Shown here: one piece after another, positions 1 to 8,389 of the stretch | Layout of the letters: every line of letters begins with the position of its first letter | Position numbering within the stretch: the first letter of the stretch is position 1 | DNA from: Sphingomonadales bacterium | Lineage (GTDB): Bacteria; Pseudomonadota; Alphaproteobacteria; Sphingomonadales; Sphingomonadaceae | NCBI GenBank assembly: GCA_028871475.1 | Contig: JAGWMZ010000001.1 | Location: 186,001 to 250,000, forward strand | Length of the DNA: 64,000 bases | Direction: 5' to 3' | The notes under the pieces: generated by a model | What the model saw: the letters and a program-made list of their open reading frames with translations, nothing else | Told to the model about the DNA's origin: nothing | Database searches by the model: none | Program-made: the position numbers and the translations under genes

Positions 1-396
1 CAGGCACAGGCCCTTGTCCGCGGCCCAGCGCATGAAATCCTCGGCATAGACCGACCCGCCCATGTGATTGTGCAGATCCGCCCCCTTGGGCATCGCGCTG
101 AGCAGCACGCGCAATTCGGTGGGGCTGGCCACCGCCTTGTCGAACAGCGCCTCCATTGCCGTCTCGCGCGCCATGGCCACCATCACCGCGCTGGCGGCGA
201 CAGGCAGCACAGGCGTGGCAGCGCTGGCGGCGAGAGGAATCATCAACCCGGCCGCACCAGCGGCGACAGGCATTGTCCAGGCCGCCGCCATGGCAGCCAG
301 AAGCGCCCGGCAGCGTCCACCGCCAGCAGGCGGGCCGCTGCGGGCACACGGACCGTGATGGCCCGCACGACGGCGGCCAAACCAAAGCGATGACAT
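1..396 (-). CDS. Adenosine deaminase-like exported protein, N-terminal part (runs off the window)
   Basis: Only the first 132 codons are present; the gene continues past position 1. The N-terminus is Arg/Gly-rich and then hydrophobic (about residues 31-60), as in a signal or anchor segment. It is followed by 'PKGADLHNHMGGSV', the HxH metal-binding motif that opens the adenosine deaminase / ADGF amidohydrolase fold. Members hydrolyse adenosine or related purines to the inosine form with a zinc ion. The ATG at 396 gives the longest frame, with AGGGA about 8 bases upstream; the ATG at 291 is a plausible shorter start. It is divergent from the 825 gene. A nucleoside-hydrolase-fold gene lies nearby at 6039, which fits a purine-nucleoside theme, but the catalytic C-terminus cannot be seen. 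Confidence 0.7.
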   Translation of the reverse strand, partial: MSSLWFGRRRAGHHGPCARSGPPAGGGRCRALLAAMAAAWTMPVAAGAAGLMIPLAASAATPVLPVAASAVMVAMARETAMEALFDKAVASPTELRVLLSAMPKGADLHNHMGGSVYAEDFMRWAADKGLCL

Positions 397-824
397 GAAT
401 GGGTCCCTGTTCGATCCCTCGACGCGGCGAAAGCTGGCCGACAAGGGCATATCAATCAATCACAATCAATTAGACATCTCGTCCGAAAAATTAGAACAGT
501 ATGGCGATTTTGGCGGATTTCCGCCCGTTTCAAAACTCCGGACATCCCCACCCCATCAAAACTAATTTTTCGACCACCCCGTGCTTGTAACGGCAATGGA
601 CGCCTGCCCGAATCGCGAATACCCCACCGGCACAATTTCAATCAGAACGATCAGGCCCGCTTCCGCGCCAGTCCGCCCATGCGCCGATCATCCTTCGGTC
701 GCATCCGGGTTCTCCAGCCGGAACGCGTTCTTGCAGGGTGGCAAAACCGCCATGCGCAAAGCCGCCATGGGATGGTCGGGCAGCTGACCGGTGCCCAGCA
801 CAAACAGGGGACAGAAGTAACGTC
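397..824. other. Divergent intergenic region
   Basis: A 428-base gap between the adenosine-deaminase-like gene (minus) and the cytochrome gene (plus). It is AT-richer than its surroundings around 450-575 and has short ATCAAT repeats near 450-470. Open frames here (581-787 plus, 456-641 minus) have no family features and look like chance. The region must hold both divergent promoters; I could not place -35/-10 boxes with confidence. Confidence 0.6.
484..572. repeat. 11-bp inverted repeat in the divergent promoter region
   Basis: CGAAAAATTAG at 484-494 is matched by its exact reverse complement CTAATTTTTCG at 562-572, with 67 bases between the arms. The distance is too long for a terminator. 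The position between divergent genes would suit paired operator half-sites, but that is inference. Confidence 0.5.
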
Positions 825-3311
825 ATGAGTGGCTCGTCCAGCCGGAAAATCATCGTGCGGGCCTTGATGGCAATGGGGGCCATGACGGTCACCGCAGCCT
901 CGCTGGTCCGTTCGCAGGAAATGTCGCCCGGCCCGGCGGCACCGATGGCACGCGCCACGCCCGATGTGGCGGCGCTGTTCGACACCTATTGCTCATCCTG
1001 CCACAATGACATCGACCGCACCGCCTCGCTCTCCTTCGATGATCTGAAGCAGGGCGATGTCAGCCAGGGCCTGCACGCCGACATCTGGGAGCGCATCCTC
1101 ACCAAGATGGCGCGGCAGGAAATGCCCCCGCGCAGCAAGGACCAACCCAGCCCGCAAGCACGCGCCGCGCTGGTGGAATGGCTGCGGACGGCGCTCGACA
1201 CCTATGCCCGCGCCCATCCCGATCCGGGTAGGGCCACCGTGCGACGCCTCAACCGCGTGGAATATGCCAATGCGGTGCATGATCTGCTCGGCCTCAATGT
1301 CGACATCAGCCGGGACCTGCCGCAGGACAATTCGGGCTACGGCTTCGACAATATCGCCGATGTGCTTTCTGTCTCACCCACGCTGGTGGAACGCTATGTG
1401 CTGGTGGCCGGGCGAGTGGCACGGCTCGCCACCGGGCTGGGGCCGGTCAAGCCCTTTGTCACCACGCATAACATTCCTAAGGACGGCTCGATCATGAATT
1501 CGGGCCGCCCTTCCTATAATGAACGGATGAGCGAGCGCCTGCCCATCGGTTCGCGCGGGGGCGGCGCTTTTGACTATTACGCGCGGGCCAGCGGCACCTA
1601 TGAGGTGGCCGGATGGCTCAACGCCAACACCAACAACGAGGCCGACCGGCTGACCGAGGACCGTGTGTCGGTGCGCGTGCCGCTGAGCGCGGGCGCCCAT
1701 GTCATCGGCCTTTCCTTCCGCAAGACCATCGCGCCCGATGAGAGCGTGCATACGCTGCGCAACGATACCGACAAGGTGCCGCTGCCGGTCGACAAGCCGG
1801 TGATGCTGCCCATGGATGTCTCGGTCGATGGGGCGAGGCTGCGCACGATCAGCGTGCCCTCCTATCAGATGAGCCCGCGCTATTCGCAGCAGAACTTCCC
1901 GCGCGACGTGATGGAGATCGACGTTGTTGGGCCCTATGACGTGCCCGCCAAGGCGCCTGTGGCGAATACGCCCAGCCGCCGCCGCATCTTCACCTGCCAG
2001 CCTTCCAATGCCGCGCAGGAACAGCCCTGCGCACGCCAGATCATCACTTCGCTCGCCCATCAGGCCTATCGCCGCCCGGTGAGCGAGGGTGACATCGCTC
2101 CCCTGATGAAAACCTATGCCGAGGAACGCGCCGCCAGCGACTTCGACCATGGCATCGAGGCGGCGGTCGAGGCGATCCTCGTCTCGCCCCATTTCCTCTT
2201 CGCGGTGGAAAGCGACCCCGCCGGTGCCGCCCCCGGTTCCGTCCATCCACTCAGCGATCTTGAACTGGCGACACGCCTCTCGCTCTTCCTGTGGAGTTCG
2301 ATCCCCGATGCCACGCTGCTCTCGCTGGCAGAACAGGGCCGCCTGCATGATCCTTCAGTGATGAACGCCCAGATCACCCGCATGCTGGCCGACCCGCGCG
2401 CGCTGGCACTGACCAGGAATTTCGCTGGCCAGTGGCTCTATCTGCGCAACCTCGACCAGCAACGCCCCGACACCGATGTCTTCCCGCAGTTCGACGTGCG
2501 CCTGCGCGCGGCGATGACGCGCGAGACCGAGCTGTTCTTCACCCATGTGCTGCAATCGAACCGCAGCGTGACCGATTTCCTCTCCTCCGATTACACCTTC
2601 CTCAACGCCCGCCTTGCCCGGCATTACGGCATTCCCGGCGTCAACGGCACGGCGATGCGGATGGTGAAGCTCGATCCGGCCTGGCATCGCGGCGGCTTGC
2701 TGGGGCAGGCCAGCATCCTCACCGTCACCTCCTATGGCAACCACACCAGCGTGGTGAAGCGCGGCAAATGGGTGCTGGAAAACCTGCTGGCCGCCGCGCC
2801 TCCGCCACCCCCGCCCAACGTGCCCGCCCTGAAGGAAGCCCATGACGGCAAGCTGCTGACCGCGCGCCAGCAGATGGAACTGCACCGCTCCGACCCGGCC
2901 TGTGCCTCCTGCCATGTGCGGATGGACCCCATCGGCTTTTCGCTGGAAAATTACGATGCCGTGGGCGCATGGCGCATGATGGATGTGGGTGAGCCCATCG
3001 ATAGCAGCGGCGTCCTGCCCGATGGCACGCGCTTTTCGGGGCTTTCGGGCCTCCAAACCTTCCTGCTCAACCACCGCCGCCAGTTCGTCGAGGCCTTCAC
3101 CTCGCGCCTGATGACCTATGCTCTGGCGCGCGGGCTTGGTCCCTTTGACCAGCCGCAGGTGCGCGCCATCGCCAAATCCGCCGATGCCGATGGCGACCGT
3201 ATCCAGACCATCATCCGCGGCATCGTCGCCAGCGACAGTTTCCGCCTGCGCAAGGTGCCCGAAGGCAAACCACTTGCCCCCACCCAGCTTTCCATGAGGC
3301 AATCGCGATGA
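825..3311 (+). CDS. Exported two-heme c-type protein, DUF1587/DUF1595/DUF1592/DUF1588/DUF1585 family
   Basis: Predicted 828 residues. After an N-terminal signal segment (about residues 7-31) comes a CSSCH heme motif at 56-60, followed by a short cytochrome-like domain containing 'MPPRSKDQP'. Next are a DUF1587-like region ('RRLNRVEYANAVHDLLGL'), a beta-rich stretch ('YYARASGTYEVAGWL'), and the DUF1595 and DUF1592 blocks ('TRLSLFLWSSIPD', 'FAGQWLYLRNLDQ'). The DUF1588 block carries a second heme motif, CASCH at 693-697, and DUF1585 ends the protein. The family is best known from planctomycetes and has no established reaction; electron transfer or oxidation in the periplasm is inference. The ATG at 825 is preferred over the in-frame ATG at 738 because it directly precedes the signal peptide. 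The stop overlaps the DUF1552 gene by 4 bases. Confidence 0.85.
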   Translation: MSGSSSRKIIVRALMAMGAMTVTAASLVRSQEMSPGPAAPMARATPDVAALFDTYCSSCHNDIDRTASLSFDDLKQGDVSQGLHADIWERILTKMARQEMPPRSKDQPSPQARAALVEWLRTALDTYARAHPDPGRATVRRLNRVEYANAVHDLLGLNVDISRDLPQDNSGYGFDNIADVLSVSPTLVERYVLVAGRVARLATGLGPVKPFVTTHNIPKDGSIMNSGRPSYNERMSERLPIGSRGGGAFDYYARASGTYEVAGWLNANTNNEADRLTEDRVSVRVPLSAGAHVIGLSFRKTIAPDESVHTLRNDTDKVPLPVDKPVMLPMDVSVDGARLRTISVPSYQMSPRYSQQNFPRDVMEIDVVGPYDVPAKAPVANTPSRRRIFTCQPSNAAQEQPCARQIITSLAHQAYRRPVSEGDIAPLMKTYAEERAASDFDHGIEAAVEAILVSPHFLFAVESDPAGAAPGSVHPLSDLELATRLSLFLWSSIPDATLLSLAEQGRLHDPSVMNAQITRMLADPRALALTRNFAGQWLYLRNLDQQRPDTDVFPQFDVRLRAAMTRETELFFTHVLQSNRSVTDFLSSDYTFLNARLARHYGIPGVNGTAMRMVKLDPAWHRGGLLGQASILTVTSYGNHTSVVKRGKWVLENLLAAAPPPPPPNVPALKEAHDGKLLTARQQMELHRSDPACASCHVRMDPIGFSLENYDAVGAWRMMDVGEPIDSSGVLPDGTRFSGLSGLQTFLLNHRRQFVEAFTSRLMTYALARGLGPFDQPQVRAIAKSADADGDRIQTIIRGIVASDSFRLRKVPEGKPLAPTQLSMRQSR

Positions 3312-4645
3312 TCATCCGCCGCCAGCCCCTTGCCCGCCGCACCGTGCTGCGCGGGTTGGGCACCGCCATGGCGCTCCCCTTCATGGAGGCGATGGCCCCC
3401 AGCGCCAAGGCTGCGGACGCCGCCGCGCGCCCGCGCCGCTTCTCGGTGTTCTACACGCCCAATGGCATGATGATGGAGCAGTTCCGCCCCGCCTCCACGG
3501 GCAAGGGCTACACGCTGCCCCCCACGCTGGAACCACTCGCCGCCTTCAGGGAGAGGATGACCGTCATCACGGGGCTTGGCCATCCGCAGGCCGCGCCCAT
3601 GGGTGACCTCAACGCCGGGCATGGCCGTTCCTGCCCCGCCTTTCTCACCGGCACCCATGTCCGCCAGACCGAGGGGACGGATATTCGCTGCGCCATTTCG
3701 GTCGATCAGGTCTATGCCCGCCATCTGGCCGATGCAACGCAATTGCCCAGCCTTGAAACCGGCATCGACCAGCCCAGCCTGCTGGGAAGCTGCGACATCG
3801 GCTATTCCTGCGCCTATACCAACGGCCTTTCCTGGATGAGCCCGACGGTGCCGCTGCCCGTCGCCGCCAATCCTCGTGATGTGTTCGAGCGATTGTTCGG
3901 CGATGGTGACGCGCTGGACGCGCAAAGCCGCATGGCCCAGCTTCGCCGCCAAACCTCGATCCTCGATTTCGTGAGGGAGGATGCCGGGCGCCTCTCCGGC
4001 CAGCTCGGCGCGGAAGACCGGCGCAAGCTCGACGAATATCTCAGCGCCACGCGCGATATTGAAAAGCGCATCCAGCGCGCCGCCTCCACCCCGCTGGCCG
4101 ATGCCGGGGCGATGCAGCGCCCCGCCGGCATTCCAGACAGTTTCGACGCTCATGTGAAGCTGATGATCGACCTGCAGGTGCTCGCCTTTCAGGCCGACAT
4201 CACCCGCGTCGCCACATTCATGACCGGGCGCGAGATCAGCAACCGCACCTATCCCGAAATCTCCGTGCCCGACAGCCACCATATGCTCAGCCACCATGGC
4301 CATATGGCGGAAAAGAAAGCCAAGCTGGCCCAGATCAACCGCTATCACATGACCTATTACGCCTATCTGCTCCAGCGCCTGGCCGAAACCAAGGATGGCG
4401 ATGCCAGCCTGCTCGACCGGTCCTTCGTGCTGCGTGGCTCGGCCTTTGGCGATTCCAACGAGCATGATTACATGGATTTGCCCGTGGTGGTGGCCGGCGG
4501 CCTTGTCCGCCACGCGGGCCATGTGACGGTGGCCAAGGGAACGACCATGTCGAACCTGCTGCTCACCGGCCTCCATGCCGTGGGCGTACCCGACGCGCAT
4601 TTTGGCGACAGCACCGGCACGCTGGGGGAGCTGGCCCTTGCGTAA
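3308..4645 (+). CDS. Tat-exported DUF1552 protein
   Basis: Predicted 445 residues. The N-terminus 'RRTVLRGLGTAMALPF' is a twin-arginine signal, implying export in a folded state, perhaps with a cofactor. The body carries DUF1552 features: 'RRFSVFYTPNGMMMEQF' and 'VITGLGHPQA' near the start, 'MTGREISNRTYPEI' and 'SHHGHMAEKKA' in the middle, and 'RGSAFGDSNEHDY' near the end. DUF1552 genes typically sit directly beside DUF1592-family cytochrome genes; here the ATG overlaps the preceding stop as ATGA, so the two are probably translated together and may act as one unit. The catalytic function is unknown. The His-rich and Asp-containing motifs would suit metal binding, but this is inference. Confidence 0.85.
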   Translation: MIIRRQPLARRTVLRGLGTAMALPFMEAMAPSAKAADAAARPRRFSVFYTPNGMMMEQFRPASTGKGYTLPPTLEPLAAFRERMTVITGLGHPQAAPMGDLNAGHGRSCPAFLTGTHVRQTEGTDIRCAISVDQVYARHLADATQLPSLETGIDQPSLLGSCDIGYSCAYTNGLSWMSPTVPLPVAANPRDVFERLFGDGDALDAQSRMAQLRRQTSILDFVREDAGRLSGQLGAEDRRKLDEYLSATRDIEKRIQRAASTPLADAGAMQRPAGIPDSFDAHVKLMIDLQVLAFQADITRVATFMTGREISNRTYPEISVPDSHHMLSHHGHMAEKKAKLAQINRYHMTYYAYLLQRLAETKDGDASLLDRSFVLRGSAFGDSNEHDYMDLPVVVAGGLVRHAGHVTVAKGTTMSNLLLTGLHAVGVPDAHFGDSTGTLGELALA

Positions 4646-5993
4646 GAGCTTCATCGTCGCACTGCTGGTGGGCATGGCAGGCCCGGTCTGGGCCGCGCCG
4701 CCTGCCGAGCCTACGGATGCTGACCGGATGCTGGCCCGCGCCATCGAACTGGATGATGTGGAAGCGGCGCGTTCCGCTCTTGCCGCCCATGCCGCGCCAG
4801 ATCGTCGACTGGACTATGGCGCAACGCCGCTGCTGCAGGCGGTGGACCGTCAGGACGCGCCGCTTGTCACCCTGCTGCTGGGCGCCGGTGCCAATCCTGA
4901 TCTTGCCGATGAGGAAGGGCTTTCACCGCTCACCCTTGCCTGCCAGCTGGGAAGCGAGGCGGTGATCACGCCTTTGCTGGCCGCATCCAGCATCAACCTT
5001 CGCGCCGCCCTGCCCGATGGCAGCAGCGCGCTCCATATTTGCGCGCGCTATGCCCCGGCTTCTGTCGTGGCACATCTGCTGGCGGCTGGCGTTCCCGCCG
5101 ATACGCCCGACAGCCGGGGGCAGACACCGCTGATGTGGGCCGCGATGGGCGGCAAGGCAGACAGCATCGCCTTGCTGCTGAAAGCGGGCGCCAAGGTCAA
5201 CGCCGTCACCACATCCGGTTTCACACCGCTGTTCTTCGCCATCAAGAGCGGCGATCTGGCTGCCACCAGAGCTTTGCTCGCAGTGGGGGCTGATACCACC
5301 CATCGCGGCCCCAGAAACACCAATGCGCTGCAACTGGCGCTGTACCAGAAGAGCTGGGCTGTTGCCGCTATGCTGGCTACTCGCCTGCCGGACCACAGCC
5401 CCCTGCTGGCCGAGCGCGACGATCAGGGCCTGCCACCGCTCAACGCCGCGGCCATCGGTGGCAATGCGCCTCTGATGCAAGCCTTGCTGGCCAGGGGTGC
5501 GGATGCCAACCTCCTTTCCGGACCATCGACCATCACATGGGTGACCGAGGCCAATTTCGGCGTTGCTCCGGCGCCGGTTCCTCCAACCCCGCCCCTCTTG
5601 CTGGCAGCCCAGCATGGCAGGGTGGCGGCGATGAAACTGCTGCTGGGCGCCGGGGCCAACGCCAAATTCACCGCCGCAGATGGGAACAATCTGGTCATCA
5701 GCGCGGCACAGGGAGGGCAAGCCGATGCGCTGGCTCTGGCGATTGCCGTCGGGCCTGATGTCAATCTGGCGGACGCCTCTGGCGAGACGGCGCTGCATGT
5801 TCTGGCGGGCGGCGACTACAGCGCCCAGCTTGCGCCGATGCTGGCCATGCTGCGCGACCATGGCGCGCGGACGGATCTGCCCAACGCCCATGGCAAAACC
5901 GCCACCATGCTGGCCGACAGTGCGCTCAAGGAGGTGAAGTCGGCCTTTGCCAGCACCTTTACGCATCCCGTCAATGTGGCATCCTCTCACTAA
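4638..5993 (+). CDS. Exported ankyrin-repeat protein
   Basis: Predicted 451 residues. I place the start at a TTG (4638) because a strong GGGGGAG lies 7 bases upstream and the protein then opens with a signal peptide ('MRKSFIVALLVGMAGPVWA'); the longer ATG frame at 4575 adds residues unlike a signal. The rest is eight or nine degenerate 33-residue ankyrin repeats, seen as recurring 'G.TPL..A...G' and 'LL.AGA..N' units from about residue 55 to 430. Ankyrin repeats bind other proteins. The overlap of 8 bases with the DUF1552 gene suggests a partner or scaffold role for the exported cytochrome pair. The repeat with 'NLLSGPSTITWV' contains an insertion. No catalytic motif seen. Confidence 0.85.
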   Translation: MRKSFIVALLVGMAGPVWAAPPAEPTDADRMLARAIELDDVEAARSALAAHAAPDRRLDYGATPLLQAVDRQDAPLVTLLLGAGANPDLADEEGLSPLTLACQLGSEAVITPLLAASSINLRAALPDGSSALHICARYAPASVVAHLLAAGVPADTPDSRGQTPLMWAAMGGKADSIALLLKAGAKVNAVTTSGFTPLFFAIKSGDLAATRALLAVGADTTHRGPRNTNALQLALYQKSWAVAAMLATRLPDHSPLLAERDDQGLPPLNAAAIGGNAPLMQALLARGADANLLSGPSTITWVTEANFGVAPAPVPPTPPLLLAAQHGRVAAMKLLLGAGANAKFTAADGNNLVISAAQGGQADALALAIAVGPDVNLADASGETALHVLAGGDYSAQLAPMLAMLRDHGARTDLPNAHGKTATMLADSALKEVKSAFASTFTHPVNVASSH

Positions 5994-6038
5994 GATCGTG
6001 CCTCAGATACATCCCGCAAGTCCATGGTTTGACGAACG

Positions 6039-7178
6039 ATGATCTCCCTTTTCCCCGTGCTTCGACGGTTTTGCATGGCCATCCTGTTGGCCAGCCTGGC
6101 CGCCGTGCAGATCAGCCCGGCCCATGCCGCCGCCGCCATGCCCCGCAAGGTCATCATCGATCAGGATGCTTTCGAAGGCCCCGGCCTGCAGCCCATCCTG
6201 ATGCTGCTGCAAGACCCCGATGTCGAGGTTCTGGGCATCACCACCGTCAGCGGTGATGGCTGGCAGCCCGAGGAAACCGCCGCCACGCTGCGCATGCTGG
6301 AACTGGTGGGGCGCACGGACATTCCCGTGATCGCCGGGGCCACCTTCCCGCTCATCAACAGCAAGGCCCGCAACAAGGCGCGCGAGGCGCTCTATGGCGC
6401 GCTGCCCTATACCGGCGCGTGGATGGACAGTTGGCCCAGCTACAACACCATCGCCCGCCGCCTACCCCATGCACCAAATGTGGTTCCCCCCATGGCCGAG
6501 GGCATGCCGACGACAAAGCCCTATCCCGGCAGCGCGGCGCAGTTCCTGCTGGACCAGTCGCGCAAATATCCCGGTCAGATCACCATCATCGCCATGGGCC
6601 CGCTCACCAATCTGGCGCTGGCGCAGCGGCTGGACGATGATTTTGCCGCGCGCATCAAGGAGGTCGTCACCGAGGGCGGCAATCTGGTGAGCGGCGACAT
6701 TGCCGGCCAGCACGATGAATTCGACATGCAGGTGGTCTATTCCCCGCGCATGTCCTTCAACCATTTCTGGGACCCTGAGGCGGCTCATATCGTCTTCACC
6801 AGCCCATGGCCGAAGCTCTCGCTGGTCACCGCCGATGCCAGCGCGCCGATCACCGGCACCAAGGCGCTGATCGAGCGGGCCACCGCCGCGCCCTGTCGCG
6901 TCGCGCGCTATGTGAAGAGCATTGCCCAACCCGGCTATCCGCTGTGGGATGAAACGCAGGCGGCAAGCTGGATGAAGCCGGGCATCATCACGCGCAAGGG
7001 CAGACTGGCCATGGATGTCGACCTGATGCCCGGCGCCAATTACGGCGCCTTGCTGACCTGGCCCGCCGGCAAGGGGCCAGGCCTTGGCGAAGGCGATGTC
7101 GAGGTGATCTATGCCGTCGACAAGGCGGCGGTGGAAGCCATGTTCGTCGACCTGCTCTCACGCCCCGACCGGTGCTGA
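6039..7178 (+). CDS. Exported nucleoside-hydrolase-fold protein with altered metal site
   Basis: Predicted 379 residues with a signal peptide ending near 'SPAHAAAA' (residues 27-33). The inosine/uridine-preferring nucleoside hydrolase fold is shown by 'VIIDQDAFEG', 'LGITTVSGDGW', 'RTDIPVIAGA', 'AMGPLTNLALA' and 'FNHFWDPEAAHIVF'. The family's opening calcium motif is DxDPGxDD; here the first two Asp remain (41 and 43), but the Asp pair is replaced by Gly47-Pro48, with Glu46 just before. The usual Glu of the 'EFN' motif reads Ser ('MSFN'). Activity on ordinary nucleosides is therefore doubtful; it may be a divergent hydrolase or a binding protein. It follows the ankyrin gene by 45 bases, so probably the same operon. 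The downstream MFS gene is convergent. Confidence 0.8.
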   Translation: MISLFPVLRRFCMAILLASLAAVQISPAHAAAAMPRKVIIDQDAFEGPGLQPILMLLQDPDVEVLGITTVSGDGWQPEETAATLRMLELVGRTDIPVIAGATFPLINSKARNKAREALYGALPYTGAWMDSWPSYNTIARRLPHAPNVVPPMAEGMPTTKPYPGSAAQFLLDQSRKYPGQITIIAMGPLTNLALAQRLDDDFAARIKEVVTEGGNLVSGDIAGQHDEFDMQVVYSPRMSFNHFWDPEAAHIVFTSPWPKLSLVTADASAPITGTKALIERATAAPCRVARYVKSIAQPGYPLWDETQAASWMKPGIITRKGRLAMDVDLMPGANYGALLTWPAGKGPGLGEGDVEVIYAVDKAAVEAMFVDLLSRPDRC

Positions 7179-7182
7179 GCGC

Positions 7183-8379
7183 TCAGGCCATGGCCGCAAG
7201 GGCGGATGCCTCGGCCCGGCCCGCCAGTGTCTCGGCCACCAGAACCATTGCCAACATGGCCAGCACCACCCCGCCCGCCCCATAGCCCAGCGCTCCCCAG
7301 CCCCAATGGGCGACGATGAAGCCGCCCAGCGGCGGGCCGATCAGCGCCCCGCCCGCGCCAAATTGCGTAATGAGACCATTGGCGGTGGCAATCCGCGCAT
7401 CCTCGGGCGTTTCGGCCCCGGCCTGCACCGGCAGGCGGGCAAAGAGGATCGGAGAGACAAGCCCGCTCAGCATCACCGCCATGATCGCCAGCAATGCCCG
7501 CCCGGCCAAACCCGTCCCCTCGCCATGATAGAGCGCGAGGATGAAAGGGAGAGATGCCATCACCGACAGGGCCGAGAGGACGCCGCTGCGCCGCGCCGTC
7601 ATGGCCCCGCCGCGCATGGCCCACATGGCCACCAAGGTCGCGGGCAGGGTCGCCAGCGAGACCAGAGCCGCGACCAGAGCCGCGCCCGACAGGCTGGCCC
7701 CGGCACGCTCGATGAGAAAGCTGGGCAGCAGCATGGTCAGCGCGCTGATGAACACCGTGTAGAGCCCGAAACCAATGGTGGAAAACCACGCGGAGGCGCG
7801 GGGCAGGCGGATGCGGTGATGCGACGAGGCCTCGATCGGCATGCGCGCGATGCCCAGCGCGCCCAGCACGATCAGCACCGCCCACAGGCCCAGCACCCCG
7901 CGCAAGCCGATTGCCGGCAGGACCGCCCCCGTCACCGCCGCGCCCACCGCGATGCCCAGCGGCACGAAGGTGCTCCACAAGGCAAGCGCGCGCGGACGGC
8001 TGGTATCGCTCGCGATGGCGGCAATCGCCGTGGGCGCGGCAATCACCACGAAGAGATAGCCCAGCCCCTCGACCGCGCGGGCGGCAAAGAACAGGGTGAT
8101 GCTGGGTGTCAGGGCCTCAAGCGCGCTGGTGATGGCCAGAATGGCCAACCCGCCCAGCAGAAAACGCCGGATGCCGATGCGCGCCACCCCCAGCCCGGCG
8201 GCAAAGCCAAAAGCGCCGCCGCCCACTTCGAGCAGCGAGATCAGCCATCCGACCTGCGAGAGCGAGAGATGCCACTGCCCCTGAAGCACGGGCGCGATAA
8301 TCGACATTTTGGCGAATTGCGCGGCGGCCAGAAGCCCGAGCAGCCAGAGGAGAAGGATGGGGGTCCATTGCCGGTTCAT
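7183..8379 (-). CDS. MFS transporter linked to the cobUTS operon
   Basis: Predicted 398 residues with about twelve hydrophobic segments. The N-terminal half has an MFS-like loop ('LGVARIGIRRFLLGGLAIL') between segments 2 and 3. The start 'MNRQWTPILLLWLLG' at 8379 leaves only 10 bases after the cobS stop, with AAGGG just ahead of the ATG, so this is the last gene of cobU-cobT-cobS-MFS. The family transports small molecules, but the substrate cannot be read from sequence. Position suggests a cobamide precursor (cobinamide, dimethylbenzimidazole or a late intermediate), imported or exported; that is inference. It lacks the features of BtuCD or CbtAB B12 carriers. Confidence 0.75.
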   Translation of the reverse strand: MNRQWTPILLLWLLGLLAAAQFAKMSIIAPVLQGQWHLSLSQVGWLISLLEVGGGAFGFAAGLGVARIGIRRFLLGGLAILAITSALEALTPSITLFFAARAVEGLGYLFVVIAAPTAIAAIASDTSRPRALALWSTFVPLGIAVGAAVTGAVLPAIGLRGVLGLWAVLIVLGALGIARMPIEASSHHRIRLPRASAWFSTIGFGLYTVFISALTMLLPSFLIERAGASLSGAALVAALVSLATLPATLVAMWAMRGGAMTARRSGVLSALSVMASLPFILALYHGEGTGLAGRALLAIMAVMLSGLVSPILFARLPVQAGAETPEDARIATANGLITQFGAGGALIGPPLGGFIVAHWGWGALGYGAGGVVLAMLAMVLVAETLAGRAEASALAAMA

Positions 8380-8389
8380 GCGCCTGCCC

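Noticed and set aside
581..787. 68-codon ORF in the divergent promoter region
   Set aside because: No ribosome site or family features; it overlaps the leader of the cytochrome gene.
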